A stretch of DNA of 64,000 nt from Halobacteriovorax marinus (GTDB lineage: Bacteria > Bdellovibrionota > Bacteriovoracia > Bacteriovoracales > Bacteriovoracaceae): contig MAAO01000016.1 in assembly GCA_002163155.1 (NCBI GenBank), forward strand, positions 1 to 64,000, written 5' to 3'. Positions 48,349 through 58,414 of this stretch are shown piece by piece. Under the pieces are notes generated by a model that ran no database searches, was not told where the DNA came from, and saw only the letters and a program-made list of their open reading frames with translations. A program made the position numbers and the translations under genes. Each line of letters starts with the position of its first letter. The stretch's first letter is position 1.

Positions 48349-49095
48349 ATGGCCATAGTGCTGATAATACAGGACGGAGATCAAACATCTCGAATTAAAT
48401 TAACGAGTCGACCAATTACCATTGGTAGATCAAGCAAGTGCGATATCAAAATAGATGACGATATGTGTTCTGGTAAACACTGTGCGCTCAAAATAAATGC
48501 CAATTCAATAGTTCTAGTAAAAGACCTAGAGTCTACTAATGGGACGTTTCTCAATGATGGGAAAATTATGGACACTCATCTCATGTTAGATGACTTATTG
48601 AAGATAGGAAATTGTGAAATAACAATTGATAGGTCAGAGCTTTCACCTAAAGAAAAAATCGCCCTAACTAGAGACGAGCCTACAGCTCATATTAAATTTG
48701 TAAGCTTAACTCCTGAAAAGAAAAAAGTTCGTCCTTCTCAGGTAATTAGAGCTAAAAAAGAAGCACAAGCTCCAAATATATCTCCAAAAATATCCAAGCC
48801 AGCTTTAAAGAAAGAAAAACAAGAAATAAAGCCTGATCCTAAAACCAGTAACACTGAGACTGAAAGCAAAACAGGCACAATGTCTTTAAAAGACAGAATC
48901 GCTGCTAAAGGAAAGAAGATATCAAAAGGTAAAAGTGTCGCTGTTACAGAGAATCTCTCAGAGAGACAAATCGACTTAGAAGAATCAAGTGGTGCAACAA
49001 AACTAATTAAATTAGAAAAGCCCTCTACAGGCAAGACTGGAAAGTCCTCTATCAAGTCCAAGATTAAAAACGTATTTAAGAAGAAAAAAAAATAA
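48349..49095 (+). CDS. FHA-domain protein with lysine-rich C-terminus
   Basis: ITIGRSSKCDIKIDDDMCSGKHCALKI...LVKDLESTNGTFLNDGKI; start trimmed to MAIVLIIQDGD. Confidence 0.88.
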   Translation: MAIVLIIQDGDQTSRIKLTSRPITIGRSSKCDIKIDDDMCSGKHCALKINANSIVLVKDLESTNGTFLNDGKIMDTHLMLDDLLKIGNCEITIDRSELSPKEKIALTRDEPTAHIKFVSLTPEKKKVRPSQVIRAKKEAQAPNISPKISKPALKKEKQEIKPDPKTSNTETESKTGTMSLKDRIAAKGKKISKGKSVAVTENLSERQIDLEESSGATKLIKLEKPSTGKTGKSSIKSKIKNVFKKKKK

Positions 49096-49097
49096 AC

Positions 49098-49679
49098 CTA
49101 AGGTATCCAGTAGATTTCTTTTACTCCACCAACATTATTAACCATTCGAGATAAAACAAAGAAATAATCAGAAAGTCTATTTAGATATTTTAAGCTTTCC
49201 TGTGGTAACTCACCTTGATTTTGACTTTCATAAGATGAAGCGTAACGCTCAACTCTTCGGCAAACAGTTCTCGAGACATGCAAGTTCGAAGAAATCACAT
49301 GGCCACCTGGAAGTACAAAGTGCTTAAGTGGAGTAAGTTTTCCATCGAGATCATCAATAGCATCTTCAATTTTCTTTACGTCAACATCAGTTATTTCTGG
49401 TAACGAAAAGCTTCCCCTCCTCTCTTTTTCACAAGCGAAATTTGACCCTATAACAAAGAGGTTGTGCTGAATTTCTAGCAGAAGAGGAACTCCTAAAGAG
49501 GATGAATCTAAATCACTAGTTTCTATCATTGAAATAACGACTCCAAGCTGAGCATTTAGTTCATCAACCTCACCGTATATATGGATTCTAGAATCTCCTT
49601 TTGAGACACGTGTTCCACCAACCAGACCCGTTAGGCCTTTATCACCTGAACGAGTATATACTTTAGACTTATCAGTCAT
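49098..49679 (-). CDS. Cob(I)alamin adenosyltransferase, PduO/MMAB type
   Basis: VYTRSGDKGLTGLVGGTRVSKGDSRIHIYGEVDELNAQLG. Confidence 0.95.
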   Translation of the reverse strand: MTDKSKVYTRSGDKGLTGLVGGTRVSKGDSRIHIYGEVDELNAQLGVVISMIETSDLDSSSLGVPLLLEIQHNLFVIGSNFACEKERRGSFSLPEITDVDVKKIEDAIDDLDGKLTPLKHFVLPGGHVISSNLHVSRTVCRRVERYASSYESQNQGELPQESLKYLNRLSDYFFVLSRMVNNVGGVKEIYWIP

Positions 49680-52600
49680 TACATATTCCTTCTGTAGCGA
49701 CCACCGATTTCGTAGAGTACATTTGTAATTTCTCCTAACGTACAGTAATTAACCGTTGTTAAAAGTTCCTCAAAAATATTTCCATCAGCAAGTGCGATTT
49801 CTTTTATTCTCTGAAGATACTGCTCGGAATGTTCCGCATTTTTTAGCTTAAACGCATTCAAACGATCAATTTGATTATTTTTCTCATCATCGGAACATCT
49901 TGAGATTTCAATTTCTTGATTCAATTGTTCTTCAAAATTGTCAGCAATAAATGTATTCACACCAATAATTGGTAAGGATCCATTATCCTTAAGAGTTTCG
50001 TAATAAAGTGATTCCTCTTGAATTTTTCCTCTTTGGTACATACTTTCCATAGCACCTAGAACACCACCTTTATCAGAAATCCTATCAAATTCTGTAAGCA
50101 CAGCTTCTTCAACTATGTCACATAATTCTTCATAGATATAAGAGCCTTGCATTGGATTATCAGTTTTATTTAATCCAAATTCTCTATTGATAATCATCTG
50201 AATCGCCATGGCCCTTCTTACTGATTCCTCAGTAGGAGTTGTAATGGCTTCGTCATAGGCATTAGTATGTAATGAGTTACAGTTATCACTTAGGGCCAGG
50301 AACGCCTGTAGAGTGGTTCTAATGTCGTTAAAGTCTATTTCTTGAGCATGAAGAGATCTTCCAGATGTTTGAATATGATATTTAAACATTTGTGACTTCG
50401 TACTTGCACCGTACTTATCACGCATTGTTACGGCCCAGATTTTTCTAGCGACTCGTCCAATCACAGAGTATTCGGGATCTAATCCATTAGAAAAGAAGAA
50501 AGATAAGTTTCCAGAAAATTCATCTATCTTCATTCCTCTTGAGAGGTAATACTCTACAAAAGTAAATCCATTAGACAGTGTGAATGCCAATTGAGAGATC
50601 GGATTCGCACCAGCTTCTGCAATATGATATCCACTAATTGAAACGGTATAATAATTCTTTATTGCGGCTTTACAATAATACTCTTGAACATCTCCCATTA
50701 ACTTTAGTGCAAACTCGAGAGAGAATATACATGTGTTCTGCGCTTGATCTTCTTTTAGAATATCAGCTTGCACAGTTCCTCGAACTTGGCGCATAATTTC
50801 CATTCTCTTTTCTTGATCCCAAAAGTCTTCTTCACTTAAAGCCTGCTTCATCGCCGTATTCATATACATAGCAAGAATAATGGCCGCGGGACCATTAATG
50901 GTCATCGATACAGAAGTCATAGGATCAATTAAAGAGAAGCCTTTGAACAAATCTCCCATGTCATCAAGAGTTGCAATAGAAACTCCAGCTTCTCCAATTT
51001 TTCCAAAGATATCTGGTCTCTTATCTGGATCTTCACCATATAAAGTTACTGAATCAAAAGCCGTAGACAATCTCTTGGCAGGATCATTTTCAGATAGATA
51101 ATGAAACCTCTTATTTGTTCGAAGAGGCCCACCCTCTCCAGCAAACATTCTTTTTGGATCTTCATCTGCTCTTTTAAAAGGAAAAATACCAGCAGCAAAA
51201 GGGAAAAATCCAGGAAGGTTTGCTCGTTTTATAAATTTATATTTCTCTGCTAGTGAATCTGTTGTGGGATAAGCAACCTTTGAAATAATTGAACCAGAAA
51301 GAGATTCAAATTTTGAAGGAACTTTTAACTCTCTTCCTCTAACAGTATAAGAGTATTCTCCAGATTTATATTGAGAGATTGTATCTTCACAAACTTCAAG
51401 TTCTTTAAATACATCTTCAGAAATTGAATCTTTAACTTCAGTAAGTTTTTCTTTTAAAGCTGTATTCTCAGGAAGTATTTCACACGCTTTAATTAGCGCT
51501 TCGTAATCCTGTAATTTCGCAACATTTTCTTCAGCTAGCGAGTTATACTTTTTGAGAGTTGAAGTTATGTCTCTGAGATACAAGCTTCTCTCAGGAGCAA
51601 TGATTCTAGTTTTATTTTGTGGTGCTTTCTCTCGTTTAATTTTATCAATTTTTTCTAGATCAAAATTAAATTGTTTTGCTATTTCAAAAAACAGAGCATT
51701 TACACCAGAGTCATTAAACTGTGATGCCATTGTTCCAAAAATTGGAAGTTCATCGTCAGTTGGAGAACCTGGATGACCTGCGAATAGTTTATAGTTTCTT
51801 CTATATTGTTTTCTAATATCTCTAAAAGCATCTTCTGATCTAGGCTTTTCAAATTTATTTAAAACGATAAAATCAGCTTGCTCTAGCATTTCAATTTTTT
51901 CTAACTGAGTAGCCGCACCATACTCTGGAGTCATTACGTAGACACACTTTTCAGCAACTTTAGTAATTGCATCAGAAGCTTGCCCAATTCCAGAAGTCTC
52001 TACAATTATAAGATCGTAACTTTGACTCTTAAGTAATTTTACAACTTTTTCAATTTGTGGAGAGAGCTCTGTATTCGAATCTCTTGTGGCAAGAGATCTA
52101 ATATAGAAGTTGTCGTAAGCAGAACTACCTAGACGAATCCTATCACCAAGAAGTGCTCCCTGTGTCTTCTTCTTAGTTGGATCAACAGAAATGAGCGCTA
52201 TATTACATTCTGGATAGTACCTATGGAAACGAAGTAAAGTTTCATCAATCAATGATGACTTACCCGCTCCACCTGTTCCAGTTATTCCCAAAACCGGTAC
52301 TTTCCTGTCATTAAATTCAAATGGAAGGCTTCCATTATCTTCTAAAGTCGTTATCGCTTTCGCTACTTCAAGTTTAGATAAGTCTCTATTCTTAAAACTT
52401 TCAAAGTCTATTCCCTCAGTTGTCGAGTAAGTCGCCCTATCAATCATATCCATTATGATTCCTTCTAGACCTAACTTCATTCCATCTTCAGGTGAGTATA
52501 TTTTTGTAATCCCTTTCTTATGAAGTTCTTTAATTTCCGAAGGAGTTATCACTCCACCGCCACCACCAAAGATACGAACATCTTTAGCTCCAGCTTCGTC

Positions 52601-52834
52601 TAAGAGCTCACGAATATAGGCAAAGTATTCATTATGACCACCCTGATAAGAGCTTAGGGCTATTGCATTTGCATCTTCTTGTAGACAAGCATCAACTACA
52701 TCTTTTGCTGAGCGGTTATGGCCTAAGTGGATAACCTCTACACCGTTCGCCTGTAGCAAACGCCTCATGATATTAATTGAAACATCATGCCCATCAAATA
52801 AACTAGCTGCCGTTACGAATCTTAAACGCTTCAT
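49679..52834 (-). CDS. icmF: Fused isobutyryl-CoA mutase IcmF (B12-binding + MeaB-like GTPase + mutase)
   Basis: DGHDVS B12 motif; GTGGAGKSSLIDE P-loop; GIFPFKRADEDPKRMFAGEGGPLRTNKRFHYLS. Confidence 0.93.
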   Translation of the reverse strand: MKRLRFVTAASLFDGHDVSINIMRRLLQANGVEVIHLGHNRSAKDVVDACLQEDANAIALSSYQGGHNEYFAYIRELLDEAGAKDVRIFGGGGGVITPSEIKELHKKGITKIYSPEDGMKLGLEGIIMDMIDRATYSTTEGIDFESFKNRDLSKLEVAKAITTLEDNGSLPFEFNDRKVPVLGITGTGGAGKSSLIDETLLRFHRYYPECNIALISVDPTKKKTQGALLGDRIRLGSSAYDNFYIRSLATRDSNTELSPQIEKVVKLLKSQSYDLIIVETSGIGQASDAITKVAEKCVYVMTPEYGAATQLEKIEMLEQADFIVLNKFEKPRSEDAFRDIRKQYRRNYKLFAGHPGSPTDDELPIFGTMASQFNDSGVNALFFEIAKQFNFDLEKIDKIKREKAPQNKTRIIAPERSLYLRDITSTLKKYNSLAEENVAKLQDYEALIKACEILPENTALKEKLTEVKDSISEDVFKELEVCEDTISQYKSGEYSYTVRGRELKVPSKFESLSGSIISKVAYPTTDSLAEKYKFIKRANLPGFFPFAAGIFPFKRADEDPKRMFAGEGGPLRTNKRFHYLSENDPAKRLSTAFDSVTLYGEDPDKRPDIFGKIGEAGVSIATLDDMGDLFKGFSLIDPMTSVSMTINGPAAIILAMYMNTAMKQALSEEDFWDQEKRMEIMRQVRGTVQADILKEDQAQNTCIFSLEFALKLMGDVQEYYCKAAIKNYYTVSISGYHIAEAGANPISQLAFTLSNGFTFVEYYLSRGMKIDEFSGNLSFFFSNGLDPEYSVIGRVARKIWAVTMRDKYGASTKSQMFKYHIQTSGRSLHAQEIDFNDIRTTLQAFLALSDNCNSLHTNAYDEAITTPTEESVRRAMAIQMIINREFGLNKTDNPMQGSYIYEELCDIVEEAVLTEFDRISDKGGVLGAMESMYQRGKIQEESLYYETLKDNGSLPIIGVNTFIADNFEEQLNQEIEISRCSDDEKNNQIDRLNAFKLKNAEHSEQYLQRIKEIALADGNIFEELLTTVNYCTLGEITNVLYEIGGRYRRNM

Positions 52835-52991
52835 ATATAGAGTACTCCATAAAAATAATTTACAACTTAGTGAATTTACACCAGAGGGAATATATCGTAT
52901 AAACCAGAGGTTGCAAAATCTCTTTATAGGATCCTATTTTTGAGCTATTATAGAGCCTAAGCAGATACTTATTATTAGAAAGGTTATTCAT

Positions 52992-53426
52992 ATGAGTGAT
53001 GACAGAACAGTTATAGTAGAAAATCCATTTCATGAGGCTAGAAAGAAGACTCCAAGAAAAGGTAAGAAACCACCGAAATTACTAGCGGTTGTTCACCAAA
53101 GTGGCTGTACTGGTTGTGAAGTATGTATTGCGGGTTGTCCTGTAGACTCAATAGAGCTAGTTGCTGGGCCAAACCCTTTAAACCCAGGTTTTAATCAAAC
53201 CGTCGAAATTGACCTTGCGCGTTGTATCGGTTGTCAAAACTGTTCTCAGGATTGTCCTTGGGAAACAATTACGATGTATAACACCAATGATGCTTTTTCT
53301 GTTTGGGGCGCTGAGACTTTAAAATCTCACCTCTATGTTTCTGAGAACACACTAGAAAAACTCAATGAAGACAATGGTGTTGTTGATGAAGCTGAAAAAG
53401 AAGAAGACGAAGAAGTTACGGCTTAA
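52992..53426 (+). CDS. 2x[4Fe-4S] ferredoxin-type protein
   Basis: SGCTGCEVCIAGCP and RCIGCQNCSQDCP motifs. Confidence 0.9.
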   Translation: MSDDRTVIVENPFHEARKKTPRKGKKPPKLLAVVHQSGCTGCEVCIAGCPVDSIELVAGPNPLNPGFNQTVEIDLARCIGCQNCSQDCPWETITMYNTNDAFSVWGAETLKSHLYVSENTLEKLNEDNGVVDEAEKEEDEEVTA

Positions 53427-53433
53427 TATATAG

Positions 53434-53465
53434 AGGTGGTTACTTCTAACCACCTACTTTTCTTA
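53434..53465. terminator. Hairpin between convergent ferredoxin and lspA
   Basis: AGGTGGTTA-CTTC-TAACCACCT then T-rich. Confidence 0.7.
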
Positions 53466-53466
53466 C

Positions 53467-53964
53467 CTAAGATTCCAATTCTTTATTTCTCTTTTTTTCT
53501 AAAAAAGCAAAGTCTATAATCAACATGATTGCCGCAATTGTAATAGCGCTATCTGCAACATTAAAAGCTGCAAAATGTTTATTACCTAGGTAGAAATCAA
53601 ACATATCCACTACATATTTCAAACTATATCGATCAATTAGATTTCCAACGGCTCCTGCAAAAATTAAACTATAGGTAGTGCATAGCCAAAGACTTGTATG
53701 TCTCGAAGTCCAAATTAACCACATCAACCATAGGCTTGCCATTGTAGGTAGCACTAAGAAGAAAGTGATTCTAACAAAGTCACCAGATCCCGCCCCCATT
53801 CCAAAGGCAGCACCAGTATTCTGAACGTATGTAAGATTAAAAAAACCAGGTATTACAGAAATAGATTCACCCAGTGTAAAACTTTGCTGTATTGCACCCT
53901 TACTAAATTGATCAAGAAGGATCACTCCAACAATCATGAGCGCCATTTTCCAAATTCTATCCAT
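53467..53964 (-). CDS. lspA: Lipoprotein signal peptidase
   Basis: GAVGNLIDRYSLKYVVDMFDFY...FNVADSAITI with both catalytic Asp. Confidence 0.96.
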   Translation of the reverse strand: MDRIWKMALMIVGVILLDQFSKGAIQQSFTLGESISVIPGFFNLTYVQNTGAAFGMGAGSGDFVRITFFLVLPTMASLWLMWLIWTSRHTSLWLCTTYSLIFAGAVGNLIDRYSLKYVVDMFDFYLGNKHFAAFNVADSAITIAAIMLIIDFAFLEKKRNKELES

Positions 53965-53972
53965 TTCTATTC

Positions 53973-55472
53973 CTAATAATAAGATTTGGGACTAATTTCA
54001 TATTTCTCAATCTTTCTAAGCAAAGTTTTCTTAGGAATATTTGCTTTAAGAGCTGTTTGATTGATCTTACCCTTATTTAACTTAAGGGCATGAACAATGA
54101 ACTGCTTTTCAAAAAGGTCTTTTGCCACTTGAAAATCAAGTTTAATTTCATTGTCTTCTGTAATGGTTGCAAAAGTAAATTGATACTTCTCTACCTCACT
54201 AGCGTCCAGAGCTTTATCGACAACTGAATCCTGAATGCCCTGAAAGTCTATTTGTACACTAGACGTCTCACTCACCTCTTCAGGAATAGACTTAATATTG
54301 GCACTCTTCTTAACTACTTCTGGAAGAGATGAAATATTTATCTGTTCACTAGATTCAATTATAAAAGCATGTTCAATTACATTACGAAGCTCACGAATAT
54401 TTCCAGGCCATGAGTAATTTGTTAGCACATTAAGAGCGTCTGGAACACATCCCTTCATGTCGAGATTATGAATTCCATTGAAGTAGTTGACGTAGTAATC
54501 AATTAAAAATGGAATATCTGATTTTCTTTCTCGCAGTGGTGGAAGATAAACAGGAAGAACATTTAATCTATAAAATAAATCTTCCCTAAAAGTTCCTTCT
54601 TTGATCATTTCTTCAAATGGTTTATGCGATGCTGCGATCACTCTAACATCTGCTTTAATAACTCTATTTGATCCCACAGGTGTGAACGTTTTCTCTTGTA
54701 AGACACGCAGTAACTTTACTTGCATCGTAGATGAGATATCACCAATTTCATCTAAGAAAAGTGTACCGCCATCAGCATATTGAAACTTACCAATTTTTCT
54801 CTCACTAGCTCCCGTGAAAGCTCCTTTTTCGTGTCCAAAAAGTTCAGATTCAATCAGAGTATCAGGAATCGCTGCTAAGTTGATGGTTACAAACTTATCG
54901 TCTTTCCTTGGCCCATTAAAGTGAATGGCCTTAGCAACAAGCTCTTTACCTGTCCCAGATTCACCTCTAATAAGAACAGGTGTATTCACCTGTGCAAGTT
55001 TTGAGATTATCCCAAAGACTTTCTGCATGACATCTGACTCACCAACAAATTTATCATTACCAGTTCCTAAAGAAAGAGTTGGTGCAGAAAAAATTGAAGT
55101 CTCAACTAAACTTCTCGCCTTTAGAGCTCTTTTAATTAGTGCTACTAAGTTCTCAGAAGAAATAGGTTTTTCAAGATAGTTAAATGCTCCTTCCTTTACG
55201 GCCTTAACAGCATCTCCAACATTAGAATAGGCTGTTAATATAAGGACAATTATTGAAGGGTCATATTTCTTTATTTCGGTGAGAGCTTCAATACCACTCA
55301 TCTCAGGCATGTTTACATCCATAACCACGAGATCATATTTTTCTTTATAAACTGCACTCAGAGCTTCTTTACCATTGTCAGCGGTATCAACTTTGAAATG
55401 ATGGAATTCTAAAGCCTGCTTGACTGAATCTTGTAAGACTTTGTCATCATCAACCACTAGTACTCTATGCAT
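53973..55472 (-). CDS. NtrC-family sigma54-dependent response regulator
   Basis: Receiver domain; GESGTGKELVAKAIH, GAFTGASERKIGKF; Fis-like HTH. Confidence 0.95.
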   Translation of the reverse strand: MHRVLVVDDDKVLQDSVKQALEFHHFKVDTADNGKEALSAVYKEKYDLVVMDVNMPEMSGIEALTEIKKYDPSIIVLILTAYSNVGDAVKAVKEGAFNYLEKPISSENLVALIKRALKARSLVETSIFSAPTLSLGTGNDKFVGESDVMQKVFGIISKLAQVNTPVLIRGESGTGKELVAKAIHFNGPRKDDKFVTINLAAIPDTLIESELFGHEKGAFTGASERKIGKFQYADGGTLFLDEIGDISSTMQVKLLRVLQEKTFTPVGSNRVIKADVRVIAASHKPFEEMIKEGTFREDLFYRLNVLPVYLPPLRERKSDIPFLIDYYVNYFNGIHNLDMKGCVPDALNVLTNYSWPGNIRELRNVIEHAFIIESSEQINISSLPEVVKKSANIKSIPEEVSETSSVQIDFQGIQDSVVDKALDASEVEKYQFTFATITEDNEIKLDFQVAKDLFEKQFIVHALKLNKGKINQTALKANIPKKTLLRKIEKYEISPKSYY

Positions 55473-55488
55473 GCTATTCCCTTTTGTT

Positions 55489-57387
55489 TTATCTATTTCT
55501 CATTTTTATTTTAAAAGTTGTTCCTTCACCTAGCTTCGATTCAGCTACAATCGTCCCTCCATGAAGTTCTACAAAGTATTTTACCAGATATAAGCCAAGA
55601 CCGGTCCCTTTAATTGAGTGACTTGCATCATTTTTTACCCGATAAAACTTCTCAAATATATACTCTACTTCTTCTTCGGGAATTCCTACTCCATTATCAC
55701 TAATCGTAATATAGACCCACTCGTCGTCATCCCAAGTTTTGACTAGGACTTCTGAACCATCACCAGAGTACTTAATGGCGTTTTCTACCAGGTTTGAAAA
55801 TACGCGCTTCATTAAATTCAAATCAAATTCAATTGGGTAGAGAGGACTCAGCTCCTTAACAACTGAGACATTTTTTTGTGAAGCTTCATATCTCAGACCT
55901 TCAATTGTGGTTTCAACGACAGTGTTAATATCTTTAGAAATCATATTTAAAGAGATTTTTCTTGATTCAACTTTAGTTAGGTCAAGAATTGAGGTGATAA
56001 ATTTATTTAATTCTTTCGTCGAGTCAATTATTGATTGTAGGCCATTCGATAGATCTGTATTTTCTATATTTTTTTGCTTCATAACATCTGCCATTCCTGC
56101 AATTTTCGCTACTGGAGTTTTCAAGTCATGACTCATTAATGAAATAAAATTTTGCTTAAGGTTCTCAACTTTCTTTAGAAGTTTTGTTTCTTCCTGAATA
56201 GCATATCTACGTTGATATTCACCAATTGCTCTAAATGGTACCCAAATGTAGTAGACAACAAATACTGTCAAAACAATATGCGTAGTATAGAGCCATAGCC
56301 CCAGCAGGGAGAAAAGAAAATATGCGAGAATGATAACTCCAAACATAAGCGCCAAAGTCATCGCAAGGCCAGTTGTAGGCCTCATTCGAGAAATTATGAT
56401 TGATAGAAAAAGTGCAATCAGTATCGCCAAGACATAAGAGACATCTTTTGGAATTTGTAGAACTGTTTTGTTTTGAATAAAAGCTTCAATAATTTCTGCG
56501 TGAACAGCTAGTTTTGATGTGTCATATTCCTCTCTATTAAATGGAGTCAATACGGTATCACTTGTATTAGAAATATAGCTAGGACCAACTAAGACAATTT
56601 TATCTTCAAAGAAACCTTTAGGAAAATTTCCTACTAGGACTCTGTGAAAAGGAATCTTCTTAATTTTTGCATATTTCGAAATTGGAGATGTGAAGTATCT
56701 AAACATAGCAAAGGTTGCATCTGCCTCTTGCAAATAATATGAGCCTTGAATCGAAGTAGCATCTAATCGTTCAGCATTACGATGTTCTCTATATGAGTTT
56801 GCCATCCAAAGGTGAAATGATTCTTCACCCGAAATATTAATTAAGGCCCTTCTAGAAATATCATCTTTTGCAAAGGTAGCATTATCAACATTTAAAAGAG
56901 CAAGAGAGTAACCAAGATCTGCTAGATCCTTTGGTGGTATATGCTCATCCCAATCATCCATGTTGGTTCCAAATCGAAAAACTCCCCCATTTTTTTTATA
57001 GTTGTTAATAGAGTCTTTGAATTTAAACAGAGCTACATCTTCTCTTTTAGAGTCCGGTGCCAATAGACCAATCAAATAGCCTATTGCTGCAGGACCGTCT
57101 TTAATTAATCTCTTAGATAAAACCTCATGTGAAGCATAAGTATAAGGATAACTCTCACCTAGAAACTGATCACTCTCTTCGTCCATTGTTATTAAAACAA
57201 TTCTGTCTTGATAACTTATTCCCCAATCAAACTTAATTCTAAGATCATAGAAAACTGCTTCAAGTGATGAAAAAGAGTATTGAAATAATACAATAATAAA
57301 AATTACTGTAAAAATAAGTGGATATAGCCTAGAGCTATCAAAAGAAAATTTCTTCTTTTTGTTACTTGAGTTTTCTAAATTTTCCAA
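55489..57387 (-). CDS. CHASE2-domain sensor histidine kinase
   Basis: CHASE2 extracytoplasmic region, 3 TM, LMSHDLKTPVAKIAG H-box, GTGLGLYLVKYFVELHGG. Confidence 0.93.
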   Translation of the reverse strand: MENLENSSNKKKKFSFDSSRLYPLIFTVIFIIVLFQYSFSSLEAVFYDLRIKFDWGISYQDRIVLITMDEESDQFLGESYPYTYASHEVLSKRLIKDGPAAIGYLIGLLAPDSKREDVALFKFKDSINNYKKNGGVFRFGTNMDDWDEHIPPKDLADLGYSLALLNVDNATFAKDDISRRALINISGEESFHLWMANSYREHRNAERLDATSIQGSYYLQEADATFAMFRYFTSPISKYAKIKKIPFHRVLVGNFPKGFFEDKIVLVGPSYISNTSDTVLTPFNREEYDTSKLAVHAEIIEAFIQNKTVLQIPKDVSYVLAILIALFLSIIISRMRPTTGLAMTLALMFGVIILAYFLFSLLGLWLYTTHIVLTVFVVYYIWVPFRAIGEYQRRYAIQEETKLLKKVENLKQNFISLMSHDLKTPVAKIAGMADVMKQKNIENTDLSNGLQSIIDSTKELNKFITSILDLTKVESRKISLNMISKDINTVVETTIEGLRYEASQKNVSVVKELSPLYPIEFDLNLMKRVFSNLVENAIKYSGDGSEVLVKTWDDDEWVYITISDNGVGIPEEEVEYIFEKFYRVKNDASHSIKGTGLGLYLVKYFVELHGGTIVAESKLGEGTTFKIKMRNR

Positions 57388-57411
57388 AAAATATCCAAAA
57401 GTTATCGTCTA

Positions 57412-58197
57412 TTAAAAGTCTGTTCTTTTAATTCTTAAGTAATATGATAACTTTTCTTTACTTTCTTGTTCAGTAAGGGAAATTGTTTCAATACATGTAT
57501 CAAAGAGATAATTTCTCTTCAGGCTTGGAATTTTATTAATTTTAAAAATAGCTCCATTAATTGAATGGCTCATAGGATAATCTGTTAGAAATTCTTCTAA
57601 AAGAGAAGCCTGAATTTCTTGCACATCAATAACCGAGTTTTTTAATTGCACAAAGGGAACCATAAAGAATTTAATAGTGGCAGAAATATAAGTCATTTTA
57701 TGGGCCTCTAAAAATCGGCATATAGAAAGAGGCATCAACACAAGAGAGAAAAGTACCAGATAGATACTACTTTTCCTGGCGCGACCTGATTTAATTTTAA
57801 AACAGGCAAAACTCAGCATCGTTCGAAGCTCTTCTCTATTGAGTTTTTTAATTGAATCTTGATTTACAATAATTGAAGGGGCTGCAAATGAATTATCTAA
57901 AATATACCAACCACTAACCATTGGTGATAAATAGAGCCTTACTCTTGGAATCTTAAATTTAAGTCTAATATTTGATAAGTCATAAGCAAGGTCATTTTGC
58001 TTTGTATTTAGCTTAGCCCTCATAAATCCTAGAAGAATTCGATCTCCAAAGAGAAAAACCACAAAAATAACGAAGCTTAGTGCACTTGAAGCATATATTT
58101 CACCAAATGATGGAAGAAGTATAAAGCCTAGGGCACTTATCACGCTATATAACAAAAATAGAAAACTTAATAAAAACAACATATTACCATCAAACAA
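57412..58197 (-). CDS. HtpX/M48-like integral membrane protein without the HExxH motif
   Basis: IIVNQDSIKKLNREELRTMLSFACFKIKSG aligns with M48 (I.V..gl..L...EL.a.laHElgHik.g); QEIQASLLEEFLTDYP matches the downstream M48 segment. Confidence 0.6.
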   Translation of the reverse strand: MFDGNMLFLLSFLFLLYSVISALGFILLPSFGEIYASSALSFVIFVVFLFGDRILLGFMRAKLNTKQNDLAYDLSNIRLKFKIPRVRLYLSPMVSGWYILDNSFAAPSIIVNQDSIKKLNREELRTMLSFACFKIKSGRARKSSIYLVLFSLVLMPLSICRFLEAHKMTYISATIKFFMVPFVQLKNSVIDVQEIQASLLEEFLTDYPMSHSINGAIFKINKIPSLKRNYLFDTCIETISLTEQESKEKLSYYLRIKRTDF

Positions 58198-58266
58198 AGA
58201 AGCTTTATACTTTCTTTATTACACCTTTAGCTACAAATTATAGACAACTGTTTTGATTAGGGCTAT

Positions 58267-58335
58267 AACTCAGTACGTCAAACGTATACAACATGGATAA
58301 AAAAGCGTTAAGTAGATGTATTTACTGAGTTTTTC
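58267..58335 (+). ncRNA. Candidate structured leader or small RNA with terminator-like end
   Basis: AACTCAGTA...TACTGAGTTTTTT closing stem with inner TACG-TCAAA-CGTA hairpin. Confidence 0.3.
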
Positions 58336-58414
58336 TCGGCGCGTCTACAGTCTGATCCAGAATTGTGATATGACTCTTTTTCAATAAGATAAGTAATACT
58401 CTCACGGAGAATAT

